Notes under the pieces: model-generated | What the model saw: the letters and a program-made list of their open reading frames with translations, nothing else | What the model was told of the DNA's origin: nothing | Databases searched by the model: none | Shown: piece by piece, positions 44,888-52,543 of the stretch | Layout of the letters: every line of letters begins with the position of its first letter | Position numbering within the stretch: the first letter of the stretch is position 1 | Assembly (NCBI GenBank): GCA_963720775.1 | Contig: CAVRGR010000007.1 | Location: 310,001 to 374,000, forward strand | DNA length: 64,000 nucleotides | Direction: 5' to 3' | Origin: JAENVT01 sp963720775 | Lineage (GTDB): Bacteria; Actinomycetota; Acidimicrobiia; Acidimicrobiales; Ilumatobacteraceae | Made by a program: the position numbers and the translations under genes

Positions 44888-46942
44888 ATGAATCGACGGG
44901 CACACGGCATCGGACGCTGGCTGGCGTGCGTGGGCCTGCTGTCGACCAGCGCGTACCTCGGATGGCGCATGGCGACCTTGCCCGGCCGGTCACCGGCCTG
45001 GTTGGTGGCTCTCGCACTCGCCGTCGAGCTCGTTGGATTGCTCGGATCGATCCTGTTGACCTGGGCCCTGTGGCTGCCGGCCGCGGCAGTGCCTGACGAT
45101 GCGTTCGTCGAGCCCCGGCTCGTCGATGTCATCGTCCGCGTCGATCACCAGCCGATTCATCACGTGCGCGCCACCCTCTTGGCCATGCAATCGATGAGCG
45201 CGGGTCGGCATGTCATCGTCGACCTCGGCGCGAGGCTGGAAGTCGTCGCGCTCGCCGCCGAGTTCGGGACGGCCTATGCGGCACCGGACGTCGACGATCA
45301 CAACGGACTGAAGACGTGTGGTGCGGCGTGTGCTTCGTCGGTGTTCTTGCTGCTCGACGCCGGCGACATTCCGAGCGCCGGGGCCATCAGCACGCTGCTG
45401 CCGCTGATGGACGACGACCGCGTCGCAATCGCGATCGGTCAGTCGGTGATGGCCGACGACGACTCCGCCGAGCATGGTCCGAATGGTGTCCACGAATTGG
45501 CGTTCGATCGGCTGAGCCTCAATCCGGCGCTCGGTGCGCGCGGCGCGGCGATCCTGAGCGAATCGGGCGCGCTGATCCGGCGCGCGGCCGTGGAGAGTGT
45601 GGAAGTGGGTGACGAACAGCCCATCGAAGCGCAGGCCCTGTGGTCGATGTCGTTGATGGAGCAAGGTTGGAAGGTCGTCGCCGCCTCGGGCAGCCCGGTG
45701 CTCGTGCGGCAAGTGATCCAATCGCAGGACACGGTGTACGAGCAGCGGGTGATGCACGCCCGGGTTGCTCGCAACATGATCTTCGGGCCCGGGGGGATCC
45801 TGCGCATGAATTCGCTGGGCATCGGTCAGCGCGTGGCCATCGCTGCGTCGGCGGTCCGTCCACTGTCGGGTCTTCGCCGCGCAGGCTTCATCGCGGCCGT
45901 CGTCGGCTCGTTGCTGACAGGCGCTCTACCGATGCGCCCCAACGTCGCCATCCTGGCCGCCCTGTGGGCACCGGGGTGGCTGCTGACGTCGGCGGGCCTC
46001 GGGATGGCGAGTGGCTGGACCCTGCGACCGGGCGACAGAGCTAGGTGGTCGCTGCGCAACCTCGGCGCCTCGTGGCAGGGTCTCCGCCATCCGCTGGCCT
46101 TCGAGCAACGGCGTGCACCGATCATGACACCGCACGCCTTGCAGCACGGCGGCGCGCTGGTGGCATCGGTGGTCATGCTGAGCGCGGTGATGATGATGCG
46201 CGGCCTCAGCGAGAAGTGGACCCACGCCCTCGGGCGCATGCCGTATCAGTGGCTCGCCGGTCTCATCGCCGTGGCCCTGTGGTCACTGGCAATGGCACTC
46301 GACGTGTTGCGGATGATCGGCAGGCGCAACCAGCTTCGCCGAGCCGCACGCGTGGTTGCCTCGATCCCGGCGGAGGTCGACGAAAACCCTGTCGCGGTGT
46401 TCGACATCACGCCTCTCGGCGCCGGCTTCGAGACGAACCAGGAGCTGTCCGCCAAACAACAACTGACCTTCACCGCCATGATCACGACGGCACGCGGTTG
46501 CGAGGACGTGACGCTCCCCATCATCGTCCGCAACGTCCGCAGCGTGTCGGAAGAACGGTGGAGGGTCGGCGTCGAGTTCGGCGACGCCCAACCGCAGGCT
46601 CTCAACCCCTTGATCGAGTCGTGCATGGTCGAACCGGCCAGACAACGCCTCGGCGTCCCACCGCGCATTCCCACCGACGACCCGGATCCTTCGATCGAGG
46701 CCGTGTCGCGACCAGTGTTGGACGGCCGCCGTCTGGCACTGCGGTCGATCTCGTTGATGGCCATCGCCGGCGCCGTCGTCAGCGCCCAGCCGGGTGACGG
46801 CACCGTCGTCGCCTGGCTCGTATCGGCCGTGTCGATCCTGATCGCCGCCGGTGTGCTGGCCGGCTCGGCGCGTCCACGCCGGGCCCCGTGGGCGGTGGAT
46901 CAATCGACCTCGTCGCCGTCGCCCGATTTGGCGATCAGATAG
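44888..46942 (+). CDS. Cellulose-synthase-like (BcsA-type) protein with PilZ domain; degenerate GT2 motifs
   Basis: 684 residues. Two N-terminal helices, a GT2-like domain (about 78-300), more membrane helices to 475, a PilZ domain (about 478-600) and a last membrane pair. The layout is that of bacterial cellulose synthase BcsA. GT2 landmarks are eroded: the DxD region is D-A-G-D (157-160), the T-E-D motif reads P-I-E-A-Q-A (245-250) and Q-x-x-R-W reads Q-R-V-M-H. In contrast the PilZ c-di-GMP signature is kept: R480-x3-R484 and D-I-T-P-L-G (506-511). It is probably a c-di-GMP-responsive membrane protein; polysaccharide synthesis is doubtful. Its end overlaps the next gene by 43 bases. Confidence 0.78.
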   Translation: MNRRAHGIGRWLACVGLLSTSAYLGWRMATLPGRSPAWLVALALAVELVGLLGSILLTWALWLPAAAVPDDAFVEPRLVDVIVRVDHQPIHHVRATLLAMQSMSAGRHVIVDLGARLEVVALAAEFGTAYAAPDVDDHNGLKTCGAACASSVFLLLDAGDIPSAGAISTLLPLMDDDRVAIAIGQSVMADDDSAEHGPNGVHELAFDRLSLNPALGARGAAILSESGALIRRAAVESVEVGDEQPIEAQALWSMSLMEQGWKVVAASGSPVLVRQVIQSQDTVYEQRVMHARVARNMIFGPGGILRMNSLGIGQRVAIAASAVRPLSGLRRAGFIAAVVGSLLTGALPMRPNVAILAALWAPGWLLTSAGLGMASGWTLRPGDRARWSLRNLGASWQGLRHPLAFEQRRAPIMTPHALQHGGALVASVVMLSAVMMMRGLSEKWTHALGRMPYQWLAGLIAVALWSLAMALDVLRMIGRRNQLRRAARVVASIPAEVDENPVAVFDITPLGAGFETNQELSAKQQLTFTAMITTARGCEDVTLPIIVRNVRSVSEERWRVGVEFGDAQPQALNPLIESCMVEPARQRLGVPPRIPTDDPDPSIEAVSRPVLDGRRLALRSISLMAIAGAVVSAQPGDGTVVAWLVSAVSILIAAGVLAGSARPRRAPWAVDQSTSSPSPDLAIR

Positions 46943-47454
46943 CCGATCGCTCGCTCGGCCTTCGGATAGCGGTACACCAGCCGCCAGAACTCGTCGGAGT
47001 GTTCGAGCACCTCGAGATGGGCCAGTTCATGAACGATCACGTAGTCGACCACCCAATCGGGAAACGGCGCCAGCCGTGTGGAGATGCGCACTGTGCCCAA
47101 CGACGGGGTGCACGAACCCCACCTCGAGCGCATGTCGTCGGCCCATCGGATGCTGCCCGGCTGCGGCAGATCGTGGCGGCGGGCCAGCGTCGTGGCACGG
47201 TCGGCGAGGCGCAGACGATCGGCCGACATCTTGCGCCGGAAGCGCGCGCTCATCACGCTGACCCAATGGGCCTCCTCGGCCCTGCTCATCCACGACGGGA
47301 GCGCGATCCGCAAGACGCCACCGACGAGGTGGGCGCCGACTGTCTTGCGTCGTTTCTTCGATCGGGTGACCTCGACTCGGAACGGTTCGGCCGCCGGCTC
47401 GACGATGGCTTCCTCGTCGGGGCCAAGACCGGGGAGATGGGCGGCGGCGCTCAC
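46900..47454 (-). CDS. YgjP/DUF45-type M48 family metallopeptidase
   Basis: 184 residues, soluble. Zinc motif H-E-L-A-H-L followed by H-x3-F-W (E-H-S-D-E-F-W), and the preceding R-S-R-W-G-S-C segment define the YgjP-like metallopeptidase family (DUF45), related to SprT/WLM. The physiological substrate is unknown. It is convergent with, and overlaps, the cellulose-synthase-like gene, and diverges from moaD. Confidence 0.9.
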   Translation of the reverse strand: MSAAAHLPGLGPDEEAIVEPAAEPFRVEVTRSKKRRKTVGAHLVGGVLRIALPSWMSRAEEAHWVSVMSARFRRKMSADRLRLADRATTLARRHDLPQPGSIRWADDMRSRWGSCTPSLGTVRISTRLAPFPDWVVDYVIVHELAHLEVLEHSDEFWRLVYRYPKAERAIGYLIAKSGDGDEVD

Positions 47455-47532
47455 GGTTCCCGGAGGGTATCGCCCGGCGTCTGCGCTTCACAGAAACCGA
47501 CTCGGTGCGCATCGACCGGTACGCTGAGATCA

Positions 47533-47772
47533 ATGGCAACCCTGCGAATGTTCGCATCGGCGCGCGAAGCTGCCGGCACCGGTCAGGCGGAGTTCGCTGG
47601 TGCAACGGTCGGCGATGTGCTGGCCGCGGCTGTCACGTCGTTCGGTGAAGGCTTTGCCCGCGTGTTGCCATCGTGCAGAGTGTGGGTCAACGGAGAGGCC
47701 GCCGACGCGGCCGACCCGGTCGGCGCGGCTGACGAAGTGGCGGTCTTACCGCCCGTGAGTGGAGGATGCTGA
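47533..47772 (+). CDS. moaD: MoaD/ThiS-family sulphur carrier protein
   Basis: 79 residues from ATG 47533, beta-grasp fold: M-A-T-L-R-M-F-A-S-A-R-E-A-A-G start and V-A-V-L-P-P-V-S-G-G end. In molybdopterin synthase the C-terminal Gly-Gly carries the thiocarboxylate. Here one extra residue, Cys, follows the di-glycine before the stop, so trimming would be needed or the protein has another role. The longer open frame upstream is antisense to the metallopeptidase gene. Its stop overlaps the next ATG (TGATG). Confidence 0.88.
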   Translation: MATLRMFASAREAAGTGQAEFAGATVGDVLAAAVTSFGEGFARVLPSCRVWVNGEAADAADPVGAADEVAVLPPVSGGC

Positions 47773-48272
47773 TGGCTGCGAACCTTGACCCCCGGCAACT
47801 TTCGCTGGTCGAGCTCCGTGCCCTACGCGCCAAGCTGCAGAACGACGACGACGCCGTGTCGTACGTGCGCCGGTTGGCGCAGGCTCGCCTCGACCTCGTT
47901 CAGGCCGAGAAGCGCCGCCGAGTCGACGGCGGCGAGCCGCACAACTTGTCCGACGAGTTGTCGACCATCCTGTCGACGCATCTCACCGGTGGCGCACCGC
48001 GGCCCCCGCGCCCCGCTGAAGACTTCAGCAGCCACCCGCTCGCCGAACAGTTCGACGCGCTGGCGAATCGATCGGGTGATCACGACCTCACTTCGCTCAG
48101 CACTGAAGAGATCTCACGCTATGCGGATGCGTTGTTCGAGTTCGAGCAGGCGCGCTCGCAGGAGCGGCGCGACCTGTTCGCACGCATCGACCAACTCAGC
48201 GCCGAACTGGTGCGCCGCTATCGCGACGGTGAAGCCGACGTCGATGGCCTGCTCGCTGCCGACGACCTGTAG
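47772..48272 (+). CDS. rsiG: RsiG/AmfC-family c-di-GMP-responsive anti-sigma factor
   Basis: 166 residues from ATG 47772, with GGAGG six bases before it. It opens L-S-L-V-E-L-R-A-L-R like Streptomyces RsiG (AmfC). The known c-di-GMP signature E-x3-S-x2-R-x3-Q-x3-D is present in helix 1 as D26, S30, R33, Q37, D41 (Asp for Glu) and in helix 2 as E125, S129, R132, F136, D140 (Phe for Gln). RsiG with c-di-GMP sequesters the sigma factor WhiG. No WhiG-type sigma gene is in the window. It is coupled to moaD and followed by an XRE regulator. Confidence 0.85.
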   Translation: MAANLDPRQLSLVELRALRAKLQNDDDAVSYVRRLAQARLDLVQAEKRRRVDGGEPHNLSDELSTILSTHLTGGAPRPPRPAEDFSSHPLAEQFDALANRSGDHDLTSLSTEEISRYADALFEFEQARSQERRDLFARIDQLSAELVRRYRDGEADVDGLLAADDL

Positions 48273-48280
48273 GCCATCAC

Positions 48281-48643
48281 GTGCCGTCGATGCGCGAAGA
48301 CCTCGACAAGCGGCTTGCCGATGTCGGCGAGCTCATCAAGTCGCAGCGCGAGGTCGCCAAGATGAGCGTGCGCCGGTTGGCCGAACTGGCCGGCGTCAGC
48401 AATCCGTATCTGTCGCAGATCGAACGTGGTCTGCGAAAGCCCTCCGCCGAAATCCTCCAACAGATCGCCAGAGCGCTGCAGATCAGCGCCGAGTCGCTGT
48501 ACGAGCGAGCTGGCTTCCTGCCGCCAACCGACAAGCCTCGAGTCGGTGTTCGCGAGGCAATCGCTGCCGACAAGCACCTGAACCGAGAGCAGCGCCAGGC
48601 GTTGCTGAACGTGTACGAGAGCTTCCTGGCGGGCAAGCATTGA
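48281..48643 (+). CDS. XRE-family helix-turn-helix transcriptional regulator
   Basis: 120 residues from GTG 48281 (ATG 48290 also possible). HTH_3 domain at about 20-75: S-V-R-R-L-A-E-L-A-G-V-S, N-P-Y-L-S-Q-I-E-R-G, K-P-S-A-E-I-L-Q-Q-I. A C-terminal helix pair (E-Q-R-Q-A-L-L-N-V-Y-E-S-F) may dimerise. It starts eight bases after the RsiG-like gene, so the two are probably cotranscribed and functionally linked. Confidence 0.92.
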   Translation: MPSMREDLDKRLADVGELIKSQREVAKMSVRRLAELAGVSNPYLSQIERGLRKPSAEILQQIARALQISAESLYERAGFLPPTDKPRVGVREAIAADKHLNREQRQALLNVYESFLAGKH

Positions 48644-48711
48644 GCTGTTCGCGTCGGCGAAACCTCTGCGTTCTCGGAATGTTGATCTGTTCGATAGCGT
48701 TTTAGATCGCC

Positions 48712-49926
48712 GTGCAACGAGTCGCCGTCCTTTCCCTTCACACATCCCCCCTGGCCCAGCCGGGCTCGGGCGACAGTGGCGGCATGAACGTGTACGTGCG
48801 CGAGCTGGTCTCTGCCCTCGCCCAGGCCGGTGTGGAGTGCACGACGTACACGAGGGCTTCCCGGCCGGGGCTTCCGGAAGTGGTCCAAGTAGAACCCGGG
48901 CACCGGGTGGTGCACGTGCCCGCGGGGCCGTTCGATCTCACCAAGGAGCAGCTGCCGTCGGTGCTCACCGAGTTCGGCGATGCCGTGGTCGACCACATCA
49001 AGAACGACTCGCCGGCCGACGTGTTGCATGCCAACTACTGGCTCAGCGGGCTCGTCGCCCACCGGATCAAGCACGAGCTCGACCTGCCGTTCGTCAGCAC
49101 CTTCCACACGCTTGCCAAGGTGAAGGCGGAAGGCGGCGACCTCGAGCCGGAGTGGCGCGATCGTGCCGAGGCCGAGATCATCGGATGTGCCGATGCGATC
49201 TGCGTGAGCTGCACCGAGGAGGAACGACAGTTCCGTCGCCTCTATGGCGACCCGGCCGGCAAGATCGAGATCATCGCCCCCGGGGTCGAGCACGCGTTCT
49301 TCGCGCCCGGCGACCGCGGCGGCGCCCGCAAAGCGCTCGAACTGCCGGCCGAGTGCCCGGTGCTGTTGTTCGTCGGCCGCATCCAACCGCTGAAGGGGCC
49401 CGACGTCGCTGTGCGCGCTCTCGCCGAGCTGAAGCGGCCCGACGCTCTACTGCTCCTCGTCGGCGGCGCAAGCGGGCTGGAGGGTGATGAAGAGATGCAG
49501 CTCCTGCAGTCGCTGATCACCGAACTCGGTGTCGAGGGTCAGGTGCGGTTCGTCGAGCCCCAGCCCCACCACATCCTGAGCACCTACTACCGCGCTGCCG
49601 ATGTGGTGATCGTGCCGAGTCGCAGCGAGAGCTTCGGACTCGTCGCACTCGAGGCGTCGGCGTGTGGCATACCCGTGGTCGCCGGCGGGGTCGGGGGTCT
49701 GCTCACCCTCGTCGATCACGGCGACAGCGGCTTCCTCGTGCCCGAACGCGATCCTCGCCTCTACGCCGAGTACATCTCTCACATCCTCGAAGATCCCGAG
49801 CAGGCCAGGTTGATGGGTCAGCGCGGTGCTGCAAGGGCCACGCGATACACGTGGGGGTTCGCCGCGGCACGGTTGCGACGCGTGTACGCCGATGTCGCCG
49901 TCCGCGAGTTGGTGGCCTGCGCGTGA
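48712..49926 (+). CDS. mshA: D-inositol-3-phosphate glycosyltransferase
   Basis: 404 residues from GTG 48712. GT4 family, first step of mycothiol synthesis: UDP-GlcNAc plus 1-L-myo-inositol-1-phosphate. Seen: N-terminal T-S-P-L-A-Q-P-G-x-G-D-S-G-G-M-N-V-Y-V, acceptor-site H-A-N-Y-W-L-S-G and F-H-T-L-A-K-V-K, G-R-I-Q-P-L-K-G-P, and donor-site E-S-F-G-L-V-A-L-E-A. Mycothiol is made only by actinobacteria, which supports the phylum call. The YbjN gene overlaps its stop (GTGA). Confidence 0.94.
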   Translation: MQRVAVLSLHTSPLAQPGSGDSGGMNVYVRELVSALAQAGVECTTYTRASRPGLPEVVQVEPGHRVVHVPAGPFDLTKEQLPSVLTEFGDAVVDHIKNDSPADVLHANYWLSGLVAHRIKHELDLPFVSTFHTLAKVKAEGGDLEPEWRDRAEAEIIGCADAICVSCTEEERQFRRLYGDPAGKIEIIAPGVEHAFFAPGDRGGARKALELPAECPVLLFVGRIQPLKGPDVAVRALAELKRPDALLLLVGGASGLEGDEEMQLLQSLITELGVEGQVRFVEPQPHHILSTYYRAADVVIVPSRSESFGLVALEASACGIPVVAGGVGGLLTLVDHGDSGFLVPERDPRLYAEYISHILEDPEQARLMGQRGAARATRYTWGFAAARLRRVYADVAVRELVACA

Positions 49927-50387
49927 GCGATGCGCACGACGACGCCCAGTTGTCACAGCTCGCCGCGCAGATCGACGAATGGCTCGCCCAGCTCGCCACA
50001 GTGAACCCGGCGGTAGAAGCCGTCGACCACGCCGAGGACGACGCGCACCGATGGTACGTGCGGTTGCGCGGCGACGAGAAGGAGCACATCACGGTGTGGC
50101 TCACGCTCGGCCAGCGAACGTTGCGCTACGAGGCGTACGTCATGCCGGCGCCGGAGGAGAACATCGCCAAGGTCTACGAGATGGCATTGCGCCGCAACCA
50201 GAAGCTGGTTGGCGCGCACTTCGCCATCGGGGTCGAAGATGCGTTGTTCCTGCGCGGTGAGTTGCCCGTCGCCGCGGTCTGTGCCGACGAGGTTGATCGC
50301 GTCGTCGGGTCGATCTATGCGTACGCCGAACAGAGCTTCCCCACCTTGATACGGCTCGGGTTCGCCAGCCGCTTCGCCGAGGCCTAG
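49923..50387 (+). CDS. YbjN-domain protein
   Basis: 154 residues from GTG 49923, overlapping the mshA stop by four bases. YbjN fold with H-R-W-Y-V-R-L-R-G, W-L-T-L-G-Q-R-T-L and A-E-Q-S-F-P-T-L-I-R-L-G-F. A YbjN gene directly after mshA is also found in mycobacteria. YbjN proteins resemble type III secretion chaperones; function is unknown. Confidence 0.88.
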   Translation: MSDAHDDAQLSQLAAQIDEWLAQLATVNPAVEAVDHAEDDAHRWYVRLRGDEKEHITVWLTLGQRTLRYEAYVMPAPEENIAKVYEMALRRNQKLVGAHFAIGVEDALFLRGELPVAAVCADEVDRVVGSIYAYAEQSFPTLIRLGFASRFAEA

Positions 50388-50436
50388 TCGAGCATTGCCT
50401 TCCGCATCGGCGACCTCGCCGTCGATCTCTGTACCT

Positions 50437-50486
50437 GCCGGACGGATGTCGCTCTTCGGGGAATGTCGCAGCGCCATCCGTCCGGC
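50437..50486 (+). terminator. Hairpin between ybjN-like gene and proC
   Basis: GCCGGACGGATG (50437-50448) and CATCCGTCCGGC (50475-50486) form a perfect 12-bp stem closing a 26-base loop. It begins 49 bases after the YbjN stop and ends 33 bases before proC. Probably a terminator of the mshA unit; no T-run. Confidence 0.55.
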
Positions 50487-50519
50487 TCCACGCGCAGCTC
50501 TGTTGATTAGCCTGCGGCC

Positions 50520-51314
50520 ATGACCGAGTACCGATTGGCCGTCATCGGCGGGGGCAACATGGGCGCCGCACTGGTCGGAGGTTTGCTCGGCGGTGGTTGG
50601 CCTGGAACCGACATCGTCGTGGTCGAGGTGGCCGCGAGTCGGCGCGATTCGTTGAGCGAGATGTTCCCTACCGTCTCCAATGCTGCGACGGTGCCGCCTT
50701 CACAGGCCGCGGTCATCGCCGTCAAGCCCTACGACGCACCGGCGGCAGTCGCGGCTGCGGCAGGGGCAGGGGCGCGTCGTATCCTGTCGATCGCTGCGGG
50801 CGTGTCGGTCGACGTGCTGCAGAAGGCCTGTGGTGCGGATCTCGCTGTCATACGTTCCATCCCCAACACGCCCGCGTTGCTCGGCAAGGGTGCCGCGGCA
50901 ATGTGCGGTGGCCCGTTCGCCACTGGTGAAGATCTCGCGTGGGCCGAGACCATCCTCGCTTCGGTGGGGACCGTCGTTCGCGTTTCCGAGAACTTGCTCG
51001 ATGCGGTCACTGGGCTGACGGGCAGTGGGCCGGCCTACCTCTTCCTCGTGGCCGAAGCTCTGATCGATGCCGGAGTCCTTGCCGGATTGACCCGGCCCAT
51101 CGCCGATGGGTTGGTCCGCCAACTGTTCATCGGGTCGGCAGCCATGCTGGCTGAGCAGGGCGATCCCGTGGCGCTGCGGGCAATGGTCACGTCTCCCGCA
51201 GGCACGACAGCGGCCGGTGTACGGGTGCTCGAGGAGCACGGGCTGCGCTCCGCGTTCCTCGAGGCTGTGGTGGCGGCGACACAACGCAGTCAAGAGCTGG
51301 GCAAGTCACACTGA
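50520..51314 (+). CDS. proC: Pyrroline-5-carboxylate reductase
   Basis: 264 residues. It makes proline from pyrroline-5-carboxylate with NAD(P)H. Seen: Rossmann G-G-G-N-M-G-A-A-L (10-18), A-V-K-P near 67, R-S-I-P-N-T-P-A and the dimer-domain signature T-G-S-G-P-A-Y with D-A-V-T-G-L, plus T-S-P-A-G-T-T near the C-terminus. Complete and normal length. Confidence 0.96.
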   Translation: MTEYRLAVIGGGNMGAALVGGLLGGGWPGTDIVVVEVAASRRDSLSEMFPTVSNAATVPPSQAAVIAVKPYDAPAAVAAAAGAGARRILSIAAGVSVDVLQKACGADLAVIRSIPNTPALLGKGAAAMCGGPFATGEDLAWAETILASVGTVVRVSENLLDAVTGLTGSGPAYLFLVAEALIDAGVLAGLTRPIADGLVRQLFIGSAAMLAEQGDPVALRAMVTSPAGTTAAGVRVLEEHGLRSAFLEAVVAATQRSQELGKSH

Positions 51315-51410
51315 GCGATCTCACGAAGAGCGCTCAAGAGATCACACGAATGCCAATTTTCTTGATGTGACTCTTTTCTCAGCCACCCCCGTGTGTCTAA
51401 CCTTTGTCCC

Positions 51411-51516
51411 AGGTCAATCGACCGCCGCGTGAATCTCACACGGGAGTCGCATCCGCAAGGATGCGCCGACAGGGCTGGTGCCATCGGGGGGTTGGCATCG
51501 GCCCTTGTCGATTTTT
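51411..51516 (+). promoter_or_regulatory. Structured leader with intrinsic terminator (candidate attenuator or riboswitch, or a small RNA)
   Basis: Three successive hairpins: CCG-c-GTGA/TCAC-a-CGG (51425-51443); CGCATCC-GCAA-GGATGCG (51448-51465), a 7-bp stem with a GNRA loop; and a long stem AGGGC-T-GGTGCCA/TGGCATC-G-GCCCT (51471-51505) extended by CGAC/GTCG, followed by ATTTTTG (51511-51517). The last is a textbook intrinsic terminator, unusual in this GC-rich sequence. It ends 65 bases before the start of the SAM-hydrolase gene. A -10-like TAACCT at 51398-51403 would start transcription near 51410. No riboswitch class I know fits. Confidence 0.6.
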
Positions 51517-51581
51517 GCAGCCCAGGTCCGCTGCTGTACCAATTGCGGACCGCTCCGGCGGTCGTGGCAATGTTGTCGGCA

Positions 51582-52439
51582 ATGGGCCGTCGCTACGACA
51601 CCGTCTCGCTGCTGACCGACTACGGCCTGGTCGACGAGTTCGTCGGGGTCGTCAAGGCCGTCATCCGCGACATAGCTCCACATGCGCACATGATCGATCT
51701 CACCCACCAGGTCCCCGCGTTCGACGTGCGCGCCGGCAGCCTGGCTCTGGCCCGCTGCATCTCCTACGTGCCGAGTGGAGTCATCGTCGCCGTGGTCGAC
51801 CCCGGCGTGGGAAGTGCGCGCAAGGCCATTGCCGTCGAGGTGGCCGACGGAGAGGGCGTACTCGTGGGGCCCGACAACGGTCTGCTGGCTCCGGCGGTGG
51901 CGATGGCCGGCGGCAGCGGTCGAGCCGTGACGCTAACCAACACCGAGTACCACCTTCAATCGCACGGCGCGACGTTTGCCGGTCGCGACATATTCGCCCC
52001 CGTCGCCGGACACCTCTGCAACGGGGTCGACCTCGCCGAGCTCGGTGAGCTGATCGATGCCGACGAACTGCTGCCCGGCATGGTTCCTCTGCCGCGCGAG
52101 GAAGGCCACGAACTCATCGGCGAGGTGCTGTGGATCGACCACTTCGGCAACTGCCAGCTCAACATCGGGCCGGAGGACATCGCCGAATGGGGTGCTCTGG
52201 TGCAAGTGTCGTTCGGTGAGTCGCAGCGGGTAGCGACGCGGCAACACACGTTCGCCGATGTGGGTGTCGGTGCCATCGGCCTCGTGGTCGACAGCTGCGG
52301 AATGTTGGCCTTGGTACAGGACCAACGTTCGGCCGCCGCCGAGTTGGGCCTCAGCGCGGGTGCCCAGGTCACCTTGGCTCCGGTACCGGATGGGCAGACA
52401 GCGGGCGCGACGAGCCCGGTCACGCTGCGTGCCCGCTAA
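51582..52439 (+). CDS. SAM hydrolase / DUF62 family (SAM hydroxide adenosyltransferase)
   Basis: 285 residues from ATG 51582 (M-G-R-R-Y-D-T-V-S-L-L-T-D-Y-G), the family N-terminus; the frame upstream crosses the structured leader and is rejected. Seen: L-T-D-Y-G, catalytic-region V-D-P-G-V-G, G-P-D-N-G-L-L, G-R-D-I-F-A-P-V-A and D-H-F-G-N-C-Q-L-N-I. The family hydrolyses S-adenosylmethionine to adenosine and methionine using hydroxide, and is related to fluorinase and chlorinase. The fluorinase-specific insertion loop is not evident. Confidence 0.92.
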   Translation: MGRRYDTVSLLTDYGLVDEFVGVVKAVIRDIAPHAHMIDLTHQVPAFDVRAGSLALARCISYVPSGVIVAVVDPGVGSARKAIAVEVADGEGVLVGPDNGLLAPAVAMAGGSGRAVTLTNTEYHLQSHGATFAGRDIFAPVAGHLCNGVDLAELGELIDADELLPGMVPLPREEGHELIGEVLWIDHFGNCQLNIGPEDIAEWGALVQVSFGESQRVATRQHTFADVGVGAIGLVVDSCGMLALVQDQRSAAAELGLSAGAQVTLAPVPDGQTAGATSPVTLRAR

Positions 52440-52449
52440 GTTGACCCCC

Positions 52450-52533
52450 ATGCGCCCGGCGACCACGCTCACCCTGGCCCTGCTGCTGCTGTTGATCCTC
52501 ACGGCCGGCGTCATCTCGCTGCTGCGGTTGTAG
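52450..52533 (+). CDS. Putative 27-residue single-span membrane peptide
   Basis: ATG 52450 to TAG 52533 encodes 27 residues: R-P-A-T-T then about 19 hydrophobic residues (L-T-L-A-L-L-L-L-L-I-L) and a terminal R-L. It fits exactly between the SAM-hydrolase stop and the acyl-CoA ligase start, same strand, with spacings of 10 bases on each side. The positive residue at each end and tight packing favour a real small membrane protein; no clear ribosome binding site is seen. Family unknown. Confidence 0.4.
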   Translation: MRPATTLTLALLLLLILTAGVISLLRL

Positions 52534-52543
52534 CGCAGGCCGA

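Noticed and set aside
51425..51516. 6C-type small RNA on the minus strand
   Set aside because: The minus strand has one hairpin loop with six C residues, but 6C RNA needs two such loops, and the T-run fits plus-strand transcription.
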